Assembly (NCBI RefSeq): GCF_025150085.1
Contig: NZ_CP102280.1
Location: 2,677,001 to 2,741,000, forward strand
Reading direction: 5' to 3'
Length of the DNA stretch: 64,000 nt
Origin: Dorea longicatena
Lineage (GTDB): Bacteria > Bacillota > Clostridia > Lachnospirales > Lachnospiraceae
Shown: piece by piece, positions 36,011 through 46,136 of the stretch
Position numbering within the stretch: position 1 is the stretch's first letter
Layout: each line of letters opens with the position of its first letter
Position numbers and translations under genes: made by a program
The notes under the pieces: generated by a model
What the model saw: the letters and a program-made list of their open reading frames with translations, nothing else
What the model was told of the DNA's origin: nothing
Databases searched by the model: none

Positions 36011-37771
36011 CTAAAAATGAAGTTTTTCATTCAGTTTTTTAACAGTCTTTTCATCCATTTTGACTATTTTTCTATCATAAGAAATGATTCCATTTACCTC
36101 TTCTTCTATATCCGATAATTGTGTGTAAACAGTTGCACTTAATCCACGGCTGATATTCGGAATAATGAGCTTTTTTATCAATTTCTCATAGCCCGCCGTA
36201 AGTTCTCTTTTTCTCTTGAACTTTTTATAACCGTAGACCTTTTTCTCGTACATACTATGCTTCGGGATCTGCAGCGAATACCCGCCAAACTCAGTAAGTG
36301 CCGTTACCCTCTTTTCCGGTGTTACATGCAAAGGGAAGAAATAATCATGGATGCTTCGTATATCCCCGCACCCCTGATCAAACCAGCCACTCGCAGAATC
36401 TGTCAGCCTGTAAGGATCTTCTGCCCTTACTATATCTGTCATCTTCTTCGTCTGAAACTGTCCCCATCCTTCATTAAAAATAACCCATGTAACAATGGAT
36501 GGATGATCATAAAGCAATCGAACCGTCTCCTTCATCTCTTTTTCAAACTGTCTCTGCCCGGCCGGATCCTGACGTCCCATCAGATGAATCCTGGTATCTT
36601 TTGCCCGGATATGCATTCCCTCCATGGCCGTCGCCATATACGTTACATACCAGCTCTTATAATCCCGTCCTCCGTTCACCATATCCTGCCAGACCAGCAT
36701 ACCGATACGGTCGCAGTGATAATACCATCTCTGCGGTTCTATCTTAATATGCTTGCGGATCATATTGAACCCCAGGTCCTTCATCTTCTGGATATCATAG
36801 ATCATCGCTTCATCACACGGCGGTGTGTATAGACCATCCGGCCAATATCCCTGATCCAGTACTCCCTTTTCAAAATACGGCTCATTGTTCAAAAATATCC
36901 TCGGTATTCCCTCTTTGTCATTTTTAACTTCTACCTTACGCATGGCAAAGTAACTTTCTACCGAATCCTCTCCCATCCTCACATGAAGATCATACAGAAA
37001 TGGATCTTCCGGACTCCAGCTTCTCATATGTGGTATCATGATCACACACGGCTTTCCCGTCTTTCCGGATGCTTTCACCGGCCACATCTTTCTTGCCGTT
37101 ATCGTAACTTCGTAATCAATATCTTTTATGCCATGTTCTTCTTCCATCTGGATCATTATAGAAGACTGGTCATAAAGAGGTGTGATCTTAAGATGTCTGA
37201 TATAACACTCTGGAACTTTTTCAATCCATACGGTCTGCCAGATTCCACTCTGTGCCGTATAGAACATCCCTCCGTTTTTAAGTTTCTGTTTTCCTCTGCT
37301 ATAATAACAAGTCTCCGAATAATCTCTTACTTTTACGGTCAACAGATTCTTTTCTTCTTTTAATGCTTCCGTAATATCATATGAAAATGGAAGATAGCCT
37401 CCCACATGCTTTCCCTGTTTCTTTCCATTTATATATACGACCGCACACTGATCTACCGCTCCAAAATGAAGGATCCATCTGCTTCCCTTCTCCGGCTTTA
37501 CTTCATCCGGAAGCCTTCTCTTATACCATAGATATTCTTCTGGTTTTAACTGTCTGTTTACCCCCGACAATACAGCTTCCGGCGAAAACGGAACCAGGAT
37601 ATCCCCATCCATTTTCTTTGGAAATCCTTTTGTTTCTCTTATTGCATATTTCCATATTCCGTTCAGATTTATATAGCTTTTTCTGCGCATGAGCGGTCTT
37701 GGGTACTCCCCTAGTACATTCTTTTCATTTATATTGTCTGCCCATTTTGTCATTAACTGTTTCATGTTCAT
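36011..37771 (-). CDS. Glycoside hydrolase family 2 protein
   Basis: 586 residues, no signal peptide. N-terminal jelly-roll with LNGIWKYAI, WYKRRL, GAVDQCAVVYINGK; an Ig-like domain; then a TIM barrel with the acid/base Glu in VIFNEGWGQF and the probable nucleophile Glu in ALTEFGGYS. GH2 enzymes are beta-galactosidases, glucuronidases, mannosidases and others. The specificity cannot be read, but the shortened sandwich suggests a glucuronidase or galactosidase relative acting in the cytoplasm. It shares an operon with the transferase gene upstream. Confidence 0.88.
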   Translation of the reverse strand: MNMKQLMTKWADNINEKNVLGEYPRPLMRRKSYINLNGIWKYAIRETKGFPKKMDGDILVPFSPEAVLSGVNRQLKPEEYLWYKRRLPDEVKPEKGSRWILHFGAVDQCAVVYINGKKQGKHVGGYLPFSYDITEALKEEKNLLTVKVRDYSETCYYSRGKQKLKNGGMFYTAQSGIWQTVWIEKVPECYIRHLKITPLYDQSSIMIQMEEEHGIKDIDYEVTITARKMWPVKASGKTGKPCVIMIPHMRSWSPEDPFLYDLHVRMGEDSVESYFAMRKVEVKNDKEGIPRIFLNNEPYFEKGVLDQGYWPDGLYTPPCDEAMIYDIQKMKDLGFNMIRKHIKIEPQRWYYHCDRIGMLVWQDMVNGGRDYKSWYVTYMATAMEGMHIRAKDTRIHLMGRQDPAGQRQFEKEMKETVRLLYDHPSIVTWVIFNEGWGQFQTKKMTDIVRAEDPYRLTDSASGWFDQGCGDIRSIHDYFFPLHVTPEKRVTALTEFGGYSLQIPKHSMYEKKVYGYKKFKRKRELTAGYEKLIKKLIIPNISRGLSATVYTQLSDIEEEVNGIISYDRKIVKMDEKTVKKLNEKLHF

Positions 37772-37782
37772 ACACCCCTTTA

Positions 37783-38412
37783 TTAAGCAAGTCTGACTTC
37801 GTGTAATCTCCCCTCGATCTCATTATCTGTCGTAATTACCGCGACCCTTGCGTCCCCCTGCTCCAGTTCGTACTCCCTGCACAGATATTTCTCCGGATAT
37901 TCCTCAGGCTGCTTTTTCAGATATGGTATGCCGTCCTGTCCCCAGGCAAATTCATATGTGCGCATGTCCAGGCCCATTCCTCTTCTGGTTGCTTTCATAA
38001 AGCTTTCTTTTAATACCCAGAAGCGGTAAAACCACTCCGCCTGTTCTTTTTCATCCTTCCCATTGCGGATGATCTCACATTCTTCCCGGCAAAAATACCG
38101 TTCTGCCACCGGCATCCGCAGCTTTCCCTTCATCTCCACATCACAGCCTGTCTGAACATCTTCACGGTCACTACAGGCACACAATACATATTTTCCCGAA
38201 TGTGACAGATTGAAAACTGCCGATTCCGGAAGTCTCAGAGCCTTCTTCATCTTTTCCCACAATATCCAGGCACCGACACTCCTTGCTTTGTCATCCACAT
38301 TTTTAAGTTTATCCGCTTTATCTTTTCTCCACTCAGGCACTTTATCATAATATGCCTGATACGTCTCTTCTATTAGTAATGGTGTAATATCTGCTGCCCA
38401 AACACTTACCAT
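37783..38412 (-). CDS. 4'-phosphopantetheinyl transferase (Sfp type)
   Basis: 209 residues. Key motifs GCDVE (Mg2+ ligands) and FYRFWVLKESFMKATRRG. It attaches phosphopantetheine from CoA to carrier proteins. No carrier protein or synthase is nearby, so the partner is elsewhere. It ends 12 bases before the GH2 start; the link is probably only transcriptional. Confidence 0.88.
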   Translation of the reverse strand: MVSVWAADITPLLIEETYQAYYDKVPEWRKDKADKLKNVDDKARSVGAWILWEKMKKALRLPESAVFNLSHSGKYVLCACSDREDVQTGCDVEMKGKLRMPVAERYFCREECEIIRNGKDEKEQAEWFYRFWVLKESFMKATRRGMGLDMRTYEFAWGQDGIPYLKKQPEEYPEKYLCREYELEQGDARVAVITTDNEIEGRLHEVRLA

Positions 38413-38490
38413 TTTCCCACTCCTTTTTTACTATACAATTTTAGTCTAACACACTTTTTTAAAAATGAAAGAATTTATCGAATAAAAGTG

Positions 38491-38519
38491 TTGACAATCA
38501 AATCCCATTGCGTTAATAT
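38491..38519 (+). promoter_or_regulatory. Promoter of the aromatic-biosynthesis operon
   Basis: TTGACA (38491-38496), a 17-base spacer, and TAATAT (38514-38519). It leaves a leader of about 125 nt before the first gene. The leader has a direct repeat CAGTGCGA (38555 and 38571) with a 16-base period. Confidence 0.8.
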
Positions 38520-38651
38520 ATCATTAGTTTTACGCTTTAAGTAATTAAAGTTTTGCAGTGCGAATATTTTACAGTGCGACTATACTAGACTCACACGGGA
38601 AAAGAAATATCACACATGCACAATTATCATACATGTTGGAGGATATTTATT

Positions 38652-39665
38652 ATGATTATCGTATTAAAACCACGCACTACAAAAGATGATGTTTCTCGTG
38701 TCGAGAACATGGTCAAAAAGAGAGGACTTAACACACACGTTGTACAGGGCGAAGAGATGACAGTTATCGGTTGTATCGGTGACACAGCCAAAGTCGATTC
38801 CAAATTATTCGAAATTGATTCTGCAGTCGATAAAGTTATGCATGTACAGGAGCCATACAAATTAGCCAACCGTGCATTCCATCCGGAAGATTCCATCATC
38901 GATGTATCCGGTGTAAAAGTTGGCGGCGACAACCTGGCAATGATCGCCGGTCCTTGTTCCGTAGAATCTTACGAACAGGTACTTGAAATCGCCCAGGCTG
39001 CAAAAGCTTCTGGAGCCAACTTACTCCGCGGAGGTGCATTCAAGCCAAGAACAAGTCCTTATTCATTCCAGGGACTCGGACTGGAAGGACTCGACATCTT
39101 AACATCTGTAAAAGAAGCAACAGGACTTCCGATCGTAACCGAACTGATGTCAGACAAATACCTCGATATCTTTAACGAGAAAGTAGATCTTATCCAGATC
39201 GGTGCACGTAACATGCAGAACTTCGATCTGTTAAAAGAATTAGGACAACTTGACCGTCCAATCCTTTTAAAGAGAGGTCTGAACGCAACTTACGAAGAAT
39301 GGATCATGTCAGCAGAATACATCATGGCATCCGGTAATGAAAATGTCATCCTCTGCGAACGCGGAATCCGTACTTTCGAAAGCTATACAAGAAATACTCT
39401 GGATCTTCAGAGTATCCCGGTACTTCGTAAACTGACACATCTTCCGATCATCGTTGACCCAAGTCATGCGGGCGGCAAATGGTGGTTAGTAGATTCTATG
39501 GCAATGGCCGCTGTAGCAGCAGGAGCCGACGGACTGATGATAGAAGTACACAATGATCCGGAATCCGCACTCTGCGACGGAGCTCAGTCATTAAAACCTA
39601 AGAAATACGACGAATTGATCAAAAAGGTTTCACAGATTGCAGGTGTTGTCGGCAAGACGATCTAA
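38652..39665 (+). CDS. aroF: 3-deoxy-7-phosphoheptulonate (DAHP) synthase
   Basis: 337 residues of the AroA-I-beta type. An N-terminal ferredoxin-like domain (1-70: MIIVLKPRTTKDDVSRVENM) precedes the barrel with AGPCSVES, RGGAFKPRTSPYSFQG, LKRGLNATYEEW and VDPSHAGGK. It condenses PEP with erythrose-4-phosphate, the first step of the shikimate pathway. The ATG at 38652 has a GGAGGATATTT site; the frame is open 12 codons further upstream. aroB follows 75 bases later. Confidence 0.96.
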   Translation: MIIVLKPRTTKDDVSRVENMVKKRGLNTHVVQGEEMTVIGCIGDTAKVDSKLFEIDSAVDKVMHVQEPYKLANRAFHPEDSIIDVSGVKVGGDNLAMIAGPCSVESYEQVLEIAQAAKASGANLLRGGAFKPRTSPYSFQGLGLEGLDILTSVKEATGLPIVTELMSDKYLDIFNEKVDLIQIGARNMQNFDLLKELGQLDRPILLKRGLNATYEEWIMSAEYIMASGNENVILCERGIRTFESYTRNTLDLQSIPVLRKLTHLPIIVDPSHAGGKWWLVDSMAMAAVAAGADGLMIEVHNDPESALCDGAQSLKPKKYDELIKKVSQIAGVVGKTI

Positions 39666-39672
39666 TGCAGAT

Positions 39673-39710
39673 AACCTACCACTGGCAGTTCCTTACGAAC
39701 GCATGGCGGT
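39673..39710. repeat. Dispersed hairpin repeat, copy B
   Basis: AACCTACCA...GCAG...CTTACGAACG...ATGGCGGTT. About 79% identical to copy A at 7982-8019. AACC..CCA pairs with TGG..GGTT. It lies between aroF and aroB. Confidence 0.65.
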
Positions 39711-39740
39711 TCAGACAAAAACCTTACAGGAGTATATATT

Positions 39741-40802
39741 ATGAAACTTACAGTTAATCTGGAAAAAGACAGTTATCCTATCTATATTGAAAATAACATA
39801 TTATCCCAGGCCGGAGATTACATCCGAAAGATCTACCACGGAAAACGCATTATGATCATTTCCGATGACAATGTATTTCCGTTATATGGTGACCGGCTGA
39901 TCCATACATTGGACTCCACTTACGAATGTCACCATCTGGTACTTCCTCACGGTGAATCAACCAAGGATTTCCAGACACTTCCGACTGTCTACAAGGCAAT
40001 GCTGGAGGCAAAGATTTCCCGTAGTGATCTGGTCATCGCTCTTGGCGGCGGTGTCATCGGTGATCTTGCAGGATTTGCCGCTTCCAGTTATCTAAGAGGT
40101 GTAAGACTGGTACAGATCCCAACTTCACTGTTGGCGCAGGTTGATTCTTCTGTCGGTGGAAAAGTCGCAGTAGACCTTCCGGAAGGCAAGAATCTGGTCG
40201 GCGCATTCTATCAGCCTTCACTGGTGCTGATCGATCCACTGGTACTTAACACACTGAAGGAACGATTTATCAGCGATGGTATGGGAGAGGTTATCAAATA
40301 CGGCTGCATCAAAGATGCGGATTTATTTAGTACCTTGGAATCACACAGTTCTTTTGAAGATTTAAAAGAAGAACTGCCTGCCATCATCACACGCTGTGTA
40401 GATATCAAACGAATGGTTGTAGAAAATGATCAGTTTGACACAGGTGAGCGTATGTTACTGAATTTCGGACATACACTGGCTCACACCATTGAACAACATT
40501 TCCATTATCAGCGGGAAAGTCATGGCGAAGCCGTTGCCATCGGCATGTATCAGATCACCAGGATTGCCGAAGAAAAAGGATTAACACCAAAAGGAACTGC
40601 AGAACGTATCCAGAAGGTTTTAAAGACCTACGGACTTCCTTTTGAATGCGGTCTCACTCTTGGGACATTAACCGAAGCGATTGCCTTAGATAAGAAGAAT
40701 CTGAACGGTAATCTCAACGTCATACTACTTCATGAAATCGGTGACAGCTACATCGAAGCTACAGACATTCAGTTCTTTGCTGAAACAGCAAGGCTTGTAT
40801 AA
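39741..40802 (+). CDS. aroB: 3-dehydroquinate synthase
   Basis: 353 residues. NAD site GGGVIGDLAGFAAS, PTSLLAQVDSSVGGKVAVDLPEGKNLVGAF, the zinc ligands in FGHTLAHTIE and ESHGEAVAIGM. Second step of the shikimate pathway, following DAHP synthase in the same operon. Length is normal. Confidence 0.97.
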   Translation: MKLTVNLEKDSYPIYIENNILSQAGDYIRKIYHGKRIMIISDDNVFPLYGDRLIHTLDSTYECHHLVLPHGESTKDFQTLPTVYKAMLEAKISRSDLVIALGGGVIGDLAGFAASSYLRGVRLVQIPTSLLAQVDSSVGGKVAVDLPEGKNLVGAFYQPSLVLIDPLVLNTLKERFISDGMGEVIKYGCIKDADLFSTLESHSSFEDLKEELPAIITRCVDIKRMVVENDQFDTGERMLLNFGHTLAHTIEQHFHYQRESHGEAVAIGMYQITRIAEEKGLTPKGTAERIQKVLKTYGLPFECGLTLGTLTEAIALDKKNLNGNLNVILLHEIGDSYIEATDIQFFAETARLV

Positions 40803-40883
40803 ATAACAACAATTCTACGAACCGGCCTTATATGGCACTTCGTAATCAGAAAATAATGAATGTAATTTTGGAGGATATATATC

Positions 40884-41630
40884 ATGGGTAAATTAGAAGG
40901 AAAAATCGCAATTGTAACAGGATCAGGAAAAGGAATCGGACGTGACGCAGCACTTGCTATCGCTGCTGAAGGTGCCACTGTCGTAACAGTAGCAAGAACA
41001 CAGTCTGATCTTGATGAAACAGTAAAAATGATCGAAGATGCCGGCGGAACAGCAATCTCACTTTCCAGAGACCTTACAGACGGAGAACAGGTTGCCGACA
41101 TGGTCAAAACTGTTGTTGATAAATACGGAAGAATTGATATTCTCGTTAACAATGCAGGCGGATACCCAAAAGAGATCTACAAAAATATCGAACATCAGGC
41201 AATTAAGATCTGGGAATGGTCAGAAGAACAGTGGGATCAGATCATCAAAACAAACTTGAGAATCCCATTCCTTGTAACTAAAAATGTTGTACCTGTAATG
41301 ATAAAACAAGGAAAAGGAGATATCGTAAATGTATCTTCAAGAATGGGTCGTATTGCATCTCAGATGGGTGCATACGCTGTTGCAAAAGGCGGTATCGTAA
41401 CCATGACCAAGACAACTGCTATCCAGACCAAAGAATACGGAATCAAATGCAATGCCGTATCTCCTGGAATCGTGGACACACCGGGGCAGAGAGTCTACAA
41501 CCACTCTGTAGGACAGGACGGCTGCCCGATGGGAAGCTCAAAAGATGTTGCAAAAGCAATCATCTACCTGCTGGCAGATTCACCGGCAGTTATGACAGGA
41601 CAGTCTATCGACCTGTTCACAACAGTATAG
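40884..41630 (+). CDS. Short-chain dehydrogenase/reductase
   Basis: 248 residues. TGSGKGIG nucleotide-binding loop (12-19), VNNAGG (88-93), Ser at about 151 in NVSSRMG, Y164 and K168 in YAVAKGG. A FabG-like oxidoreductase with a sequence-divergent loop at 93-113. Third gene of the plus-strand aro cluster, but no known shikimate step uses this family, so the substrate is unclear. A GGAGGATATA site precedes the ATG. Confidence 0.9.
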   Translation: MGKLEGKIAIVTGSGKGIGRDAALAIAAEGATVVTVARTQSDLDETVKMIEDAGGTAISLSRDLTDGEQVADMVKTVVDKYGRIDILVNNAGGYPKEIYKNIEHQAIKIWEWSEEQWDQIIKTNLRIPFLVTKNVVPVMIKQGKGDIVNVSSRMGRIASQMGAYAVAKGGIVTMTKTTAIQTKEYGIKCNAVSPGIVDTPGQRVYNHSVGQDGCPMGSSKDVAKAIIYLLADSPAVMTGQSIDLFTTV

Positions 41631-41638
41631 AACCAAAT

Positions 41639-41682
41639 GACTACAAGAGACACTGTCATCACTGGCAGTGTCTCTTGTAGTC
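41639..41682 (+). terminator. Long hairpin after the SDR gene
   Basis: A 17-bp perfect stem (GACTACAAGAGACACTG with its complement) around a 10-base loop. There is no T run after it, so it may be an mRNA-end stabiliser rather than a strong terminator. Confidence 0.65.
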
Positions 41683-41800
41683 ACTTCACAATTATTAACA
41701 ATTTGTTCGTCTTTTCATCACACTTTCATCACAATTGCACTCTATACTATAAATTGTTCGAAAAAACAACACTTTAAATCTTTTTCATAACTTTTTCCTC

Positions 41801-41839
41801 AGGACTGCACTCCTCCCAAATAATGCAGTCCTTTTTTTA
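41801..41839 (+). terminator. Intrinsic terminator
   Basis: AGGACTGCA (41801-41809) with TGCAGTCCT (41824-41832), followed by seven T on the plus strand. It could end read-through from the aro operon or a small RNA starting near 41755. Confidence 0.8.
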
Positions 41840-41911
41840 TTTAATTTTTTAACACGATTGGTCTCCCGGTCCGGATATCCACCAGCCTAATGAATTAAAT
41901 GTCAACCAAAT

Positions 41912-42613
41912 TTATTTCCCCGGCTGTCCATAATAAGCATTTGCTCCATGTTTTCTATAGTAATGCTTATCCTGTAATTCCTGTGGTGCAGGTTTAACGT
42001 CTGGGTTGATCATTTCGCATCTTGCTGCCATCTTGGCAACTTCCTCTAATACTACTGCGTTGTGAACTGCTTCGTGAGCATCTTTGCCCCATGTGAATGG
42101 TCCATGGTTCTTGCAGAGTACTGCAGGTGTTGCAACATAGTCCAGATCATCTTCATCGAATCTGTCTGCGATCAGGACACCTGTATTTTTCTCATAAGCT
42201 TCATCGATTTCTTCTTTTGTAAGATTTCTTACACATGGTACTGTTCCGTACAGGTAATCTGCATGTGTAGTTCCGTAGCAAGGGATTCCTCTTCCTGCCT
42301 GAGCCCAGCTTGTTGCCCAAGGAGAATGTGTATGTACAACACCACCAATGTTCGGGAATCTGTTATACAGCTCTACATGTGTTGCTGTATCAGAAGATGG
42401 ATTTAAGTCTCCCTCTACTTTATTACCCTGAAGGTCTACAACTACCATATCTTCCGGTGTTAATTTGTCATAATCTACTCCACTTGGTTTGATTACGAAA
42501 AGACCTTTTTCACGGTCGATTCCGCTTACATTTCCCCATGTGAATGTTACCAGGCCATATTTTGGAAGAAGCATGTTTGCTTCATATACTTCTTTTTTTA
42601 ATTCTTCCAGCAT
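41912..42613 (-). CDS. araD: L-ribulose-5-phosphate 4-epimerase
   Basis: 233 residues of the class II aldolase/epimerase fold. Zinc ligands in VHTHSPWA (two His), and later His in [24 protein letters not shown] is AraD-specific. Converts L-ribulose-5-phosphate to D-xylulose-5-phosphate. Last gene of the arabinose cluster. Confidence 0.95.
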   Translation of the reverse strand: MLEELKKEVYEANMLLPKYGLVTFTWGNVSGIDREKGLFVIKPSGVDYDKLTPEDMVVVDLQGNKVEGDLNPSSDTATHVELYNRFPNIGGVVHTHSPWATSWAQAGRGIPCYGTTHADYLYGTVPCVRNLTKEEIDEAYEKNTGVLIADRFDEDDLDYVATPAVLCKNHGPFTWGKDAHEAVHNAVVLEEVAKMAARCEMINPDVKPAPQELQDKHYYRKHGANAYYGQPGK

Positions 42614-42739
42614 CTCTTTCTATCTCCTTTATATTTCTGTTACTGCGGAAAAGCTGTTATCAACATTTTCCCCTTGTATATAAGAATATGCAGATACGGG
42701 GACATAACCTATGCCCCCTCTGCTTTCATATAATATTTC

Positions 42740-44332
42740 TTACAGATCTGCACAAGCTCTGCGCTCTACGTCAAGACCTTTCTTGTATGTCTCCATAAAT
42801 GCTTCGTATCCAGCTACGCCTTCCGGATCCGGATCGATTCTGCTTCCGGCATCGCTTCCGAATACTTTATTCTTCAGGTAGTCTTCCAGCTTCTCGCCTT
42901 CTTCACGTTTTACCATGTACTCAGCAAGGATAGCCATTCCCCATGGTCCGCCTTCGCCTGCTGTCTCCATAACTACTACAGGTGTGTTGATCGCATCTGC
43001 AAGGATCTTCTGTCCGACACCTTTTGTCTTGAAGAGTCCGCCATGTCCAAGAACGGTATCAATCTCAACACCTTCGTCTTTTGTTAAGATATCCATTCCG
43101 ACTTTGATAACACCAAGTGCTGTGTACAGGTGAGATCTCATGAAGTTAGCCAGATTGAATTTTGTCTCTGGTGTTCTGACTACCATTGGGCGTCCTTTTT
43201 CTACATTTGTGATAGGCTCGCCTGCGTAGTTACCATAAGAAAGGATTCCACCACAGTCAGCATCGCCTTCCAGTGCTTTATTGTAAAGTGTTCCATACAT
43301 CTGATTCATGTCTACGTCTGCTCCGATAGAATCAGCGAATTCTTTGAACAGATTTACCCATGCATTCAGATCTGTTGTTCCGTTATTGGAATGTACCATG
43401 GCAACCAGACTTCCGTCAGGTGTTGTAACCATGTCGATCTCTGTATGTAAGTCTTTCAGAGGTTTCTCAAGGACAACCATAGAGAAGAATGAAGTACCAG
43501 CGGAAATGTTGCTTGTACGCTGTGCTACGCTGTTTGTAGCTACCATACCTGTTCCTGCATCTCCTTCCGGAGGACAAAGCGGGATTCCGGCTTCCAGATT
43601 ACCTGTAGGGTCAAGTTTCTTTGCTCCTTCTTCTGTCAGGATACCGGCTGCGTCTCCTGCTACCAGAACTTTAGGAAGAATCTCTTTTATTTTCCATGGA
43701 TAGTTCTCACCTTCGATGAGTTTATCGAACTTCTGGATCATTTCTTCATCATAGTCTTTTGTATTCATGTCGATTGGGAACATTCCGGATGCATCTCCTA
43801 CACCAAGAACCTTCTCACCTGTCATCTGCCAGTGGATATATCCTGCAAGTGTTGTCGTGAATGCGATATCTTTTACATGATCTTCTTTATCCAGAATGCA
43901 CTGATACAGATGTGCGATACTCCATCTCAGCGGAATATTATACTGGAACAGATCTACCAGCACTTCGGAAGCTTTTCCTGTATTGCTGTTTCTCCATGTC
44001 TGGAATGGTGCAAGAAGCTTTCCTTCTTTGTCAAATGCCATATATCCGTGCATCATGGCACTGAATCCGATCGCTCCCAGTTTCTTGATCGTTACTCCGT
44101 ATTCTTTCTGTACATTTTCTGCCATATCGCGGTAGCTGTCCTGAAGACCTGCCCAGATATCGTCCAGAGAGTAGGTCCACAGTCCGTTCTCATAACGGTT
44201 CTCCCATGTATGGCTTCCGGATGCGATCGGATTGTGCTCCTCATCGATCAGTACTGCTTTAATTCTTGTAGAACCGAATTCGATTCCAAGATATGCTTTT
44301 CCGCTTTCAATGATCTCTTTTACATTGCTCAT
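42740..44332 (-). CDS. FGGY-family carbohydrate kinase (probable L-ribulokinase)
   Basis: 530 residues. N-terminal phosphate loop [17 protein letters not shown], catalytic region with [10 protein letters not shown], and C-terminal [19 protein letters not shown]. This Lachnospiraceae branch of FGGY kinases is not closely like E. coli AraB. Its place between isomerase and epimerase makes L-ribulokinase the best call. I start at the ATG at 44330-44332, with AGGAGG upstream; the frame runs 7 codons further. Confidence 0.87.
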   Translation of the reverse strand: MSNVKEIIESGKAYLGIEFGSTRIKAVLIDEEHNPIASGSHTWENRYENGLWTYSLDDIWAGLQDSYRDMAENVQKEYGVTIKKLGAIGFSAMMHGYMAFDKEGKLLAPFQTWRNSNTGKASEVLVDLFQYNIPLRWSIAHLYQCILDKEDHVKDIAFTTTLAGYIHWQMTGEKVLGVGDASGMFPIDMNTKDYDEEMIQKFDKLIEGENYPWKIKEILPKVLVAGDAAGILTEEGAKKLDPTGNLEAGIPLCPPEGDAGTGMVATNSVAQRTSNISAGTSFFSMVVLEKPLKDLHTEIDMVTTPDGSLVAMVHSNNGTTDLNAWVNLFKEFADSIGADVDMNQMYGTLYNKALEGDADCGGILSYGNYAGEPITNVEKGRPMVVRTPETKFNLANFMRSHLYTALGVIKVGMDILTKDEGVEIDTVLGHGGLFKTKGVGQKILADAINTPVVVMETAGEGGPWGMAILAEYMVKREEGEKLEDYLKNKVFGSDAGSRIDPDPEGVAGYEAFMETYKKGLDVERRACADL

Positions 44333-44391
44333 TGTACGCTTCCTCCTAAACATTATATTTTAAGTTTTCTTAATATCTCCATTATACTATT

Positions 44392-44428
44392 TTTGCAGGG
44401 AAATATCTATTTCGATATCCCCTGCAAA
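44392..44428 (-). promoter_or_regulatory. Hairpin between araA and the kinase gene
   Basis: TTTGCAGGGAAATAT (44392-44406) pairs with ATATCCCCTGCAAA (44415-44428) with one bulge. No long T run, so it may balance expression by mRNA processing or partial termination. Confidence 0.5.
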
Positions 44429-44459
44429 TATAATCTTTTACCCGTAATTCTTTATTTGA

Positions 44460-45959
44460 TTATTTGCGGTATGCAACGCTGTTCCACAGGAGTTCATTCT
44501 TGAACTGTCTGATTGTTGTATCCTTATCAATGTATACAGCTTCGATTCCCATGCATGCTGCCCAGTCACCCATCTGCTCTGCTGTTAAATCATAAGAGAA
44601 TGCTGTGTGGTGAGCTCCTCCTGCCAGGATCCATGCTTCTGTTCCAACCTTTAAGTTCGGCTGTGGTGTCCAGAATGCTGTTGCTACTGGAAGTTTTGGC
44701 ATTGGTTTCTCTGTCTTCTTGCAGTCTACATCGTTGATGATCAGACGGAATCTGTCACCAAGGTCGATCAGAGATGTTGCGATAGCCGGACCTGTCTTAG
44801 ATGTGAATACAAGTCTTGCAGGATCTTCTCTGTTACCCATGCTAAGTGGCTGCTCTTTGATGCTGATCTTGCCATCTGCGATTGTCGGGCAAACTTCCAG
44901 CATGTGAGCTTCCAGAACGCCTTCTTTACCTGATACAAGGTTGTATGTGTAATCTTCCATGAATGAAGTTCCCTTAGCGTCCTTCATTCCCTGAGTCATG
45001 ATCTTCATAACACGAACCATAGCAGCTGTCTTCCAGTCACCTTCTGCTCCGAATCCGTATCCTTTTTCCATCAGTCTCTGCATTGCAAGTCCTGGAAGCT
45101 GTTTCAGTCCGCCAAGATCTCCGAAGTGTGTTACAACTGCCTGATAGTTATTCTCATCCAGGAATCTTTCAAATCCAAGTTCGATTCCAGCCTGTACTGC
45201 TACATGCTCACGGAATTCTTTCTCATCTCTTCCTTCAAGAAGGATGTCATATTTGTCATAGTATTCTTCTACTAATGTGTCGATATCAGCCTGAGATACT
45301 GCATTAACAGCTTCTACAACTTCATTTACAGGATAAGCATCTACTTCCCATCCGAATTTGATCTGAGCTTCTACTTTGTCGCCTTCTGTTACGGCTACGT
45401 TTCTCATGTTGTCAGCTACACGCATAACTCTGACGTGGCTGCTTTCTACAACACCTACTGCTGTACGCATCCATGATCCAATCTGTTTCTGAACGTCTTC
45501 GTCTTCCCAGTATCCTGCAACAACTTTGCGTTCCATGTTCAGACGGCTGAAGATGTGTCCGTACTCTCTGTCACCATGTGCTGCCTGGTTCTCGTTCATG
45601 AAGTCCATGTCGATTGTGTCGTATGGGATTTCACGGTTGAACTGTGTATGTAAGTGAAGTAATGGTTTTCTGTATTCCTGTAATCCTAAGATCCATGATT
45701 TTGCAGGAGAGAATGTATGCATCCATGTGATAACACCGGCACAGTTCTCGTCTGTGTTAGCTTCGTTGAATGTCTTTCTGATTACTTCGTTTGTGATCAT
45801 GGTTGGTTTCCATACTACTTCATATGGAAGGTTTCCTGATTTGTTCAATGCATCTACGATAATCTTTGAATGCTCTGCTACGTGTGCAAGACACTCATCT
45901 CCATAAAGATCCTGTGATCCTGTGCAGAACCAAAACTGATAATTCTTTGTTTTTAACAT
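44460..45959 (-). CDS. araA: L-arabinose isomerase
   Basis: 499 residues. FCTGSQDLYGDECL at the N-terminus, TWMHTFSPAKSWI, and the metal-site stretches VVTHFGDLGGL, GAEGDWKTAA and GGAHHTAFSYDL. Interconverts L-arabinose and L-ribulose. First gene of the minus-strand ara operon, with a good promoter. Confidence 0.97.
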   Translation of the reverse strand: MLKTKNYQFWFCTGSQDLYGDECLAHVAEHSKIIVDALNKSGNLPYEVVWKPTMITNEVIRKTFNEANTDENCAGVITWMHTFSPAKSWILGLQEYRKPLLHLHTQFNREIPYDTIDMDFMNENQAAHGDREYGHIFSRLNMERKVVAGYWEDEDVQKQIGSWMRTAVGVVESSHVRVMRVADNMRNVAVTEGDKVEAQIKFGWEVDAYPVNEVVEAVNAVSQADIDTLVEEYYDKYDILLEGRDEKEFREHVAVQAGIELGFERFLDENNYQAVVTHFGDLGGLKQLPGLAMQRLMEKGYGFGAEGDWKTAAMVRVMKIMTQGMKDAKGTSFMEDYTYNLVSGKEGVLEAHMLEVCPTIADGKISIKEQPLSMGNREDPARLVFTSKTGPAIATSLIDLGDRFRLIINDVDCKKTEKPMPKLPVATAFWTPQPNLKVGTEAWILAGGAHHTAFSYDLTAEQMGDWAACMGIEAVYIDKDTTIRQFKNELLWNSVAYRK

Positions 45960-46018
45960 GTTTAATTACTCCTTTTCGCTCAAATTTTCTGTTTCATTTA
46001 CAGCTTCATTATGTCTCT

Positions 46019-46047
46019 ATTATAAAAATATGGACTTGTTTTCTCAA
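46019..46047 (-). promoter_or_regulatory. Promoter of the ara operon
   Basis: TTGAGA (46042-46047), 17 bases, TATAAT (46019-46024) on the minus strand, about 60 bases before araA. Confidence 0.75.
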
Positions 46048-46099
46048 TTTCTTAACTCTGCACTTTTGGGAAAATAGTTACCTATTCCGACCTCTGTTA

Positions 46100-46108
46100 T
46101 GATATAAT
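46100..46108 (+). promoter_or_regulatory. Extended -10 promoter of the AraC-type regulator
   Basis: TGA-TATAAT at 46100-46108, an extended -10 without a clear -35, about 30 bases before the ATG. Two purine-rich sites, AAGGAGA and AAGGAGG, precede the start. Confidence 0.6.
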
Positions 46109-46136
46109 CTAAGGAGAATCCAAGGAGGTATTTTAT

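Noticed and set aside
38520..38651. T-box or riboswitch in the DAHP synthase leader
   Set aside because: Too short for a T-box and no T-box motif or terminator/antiterminator pair visible.
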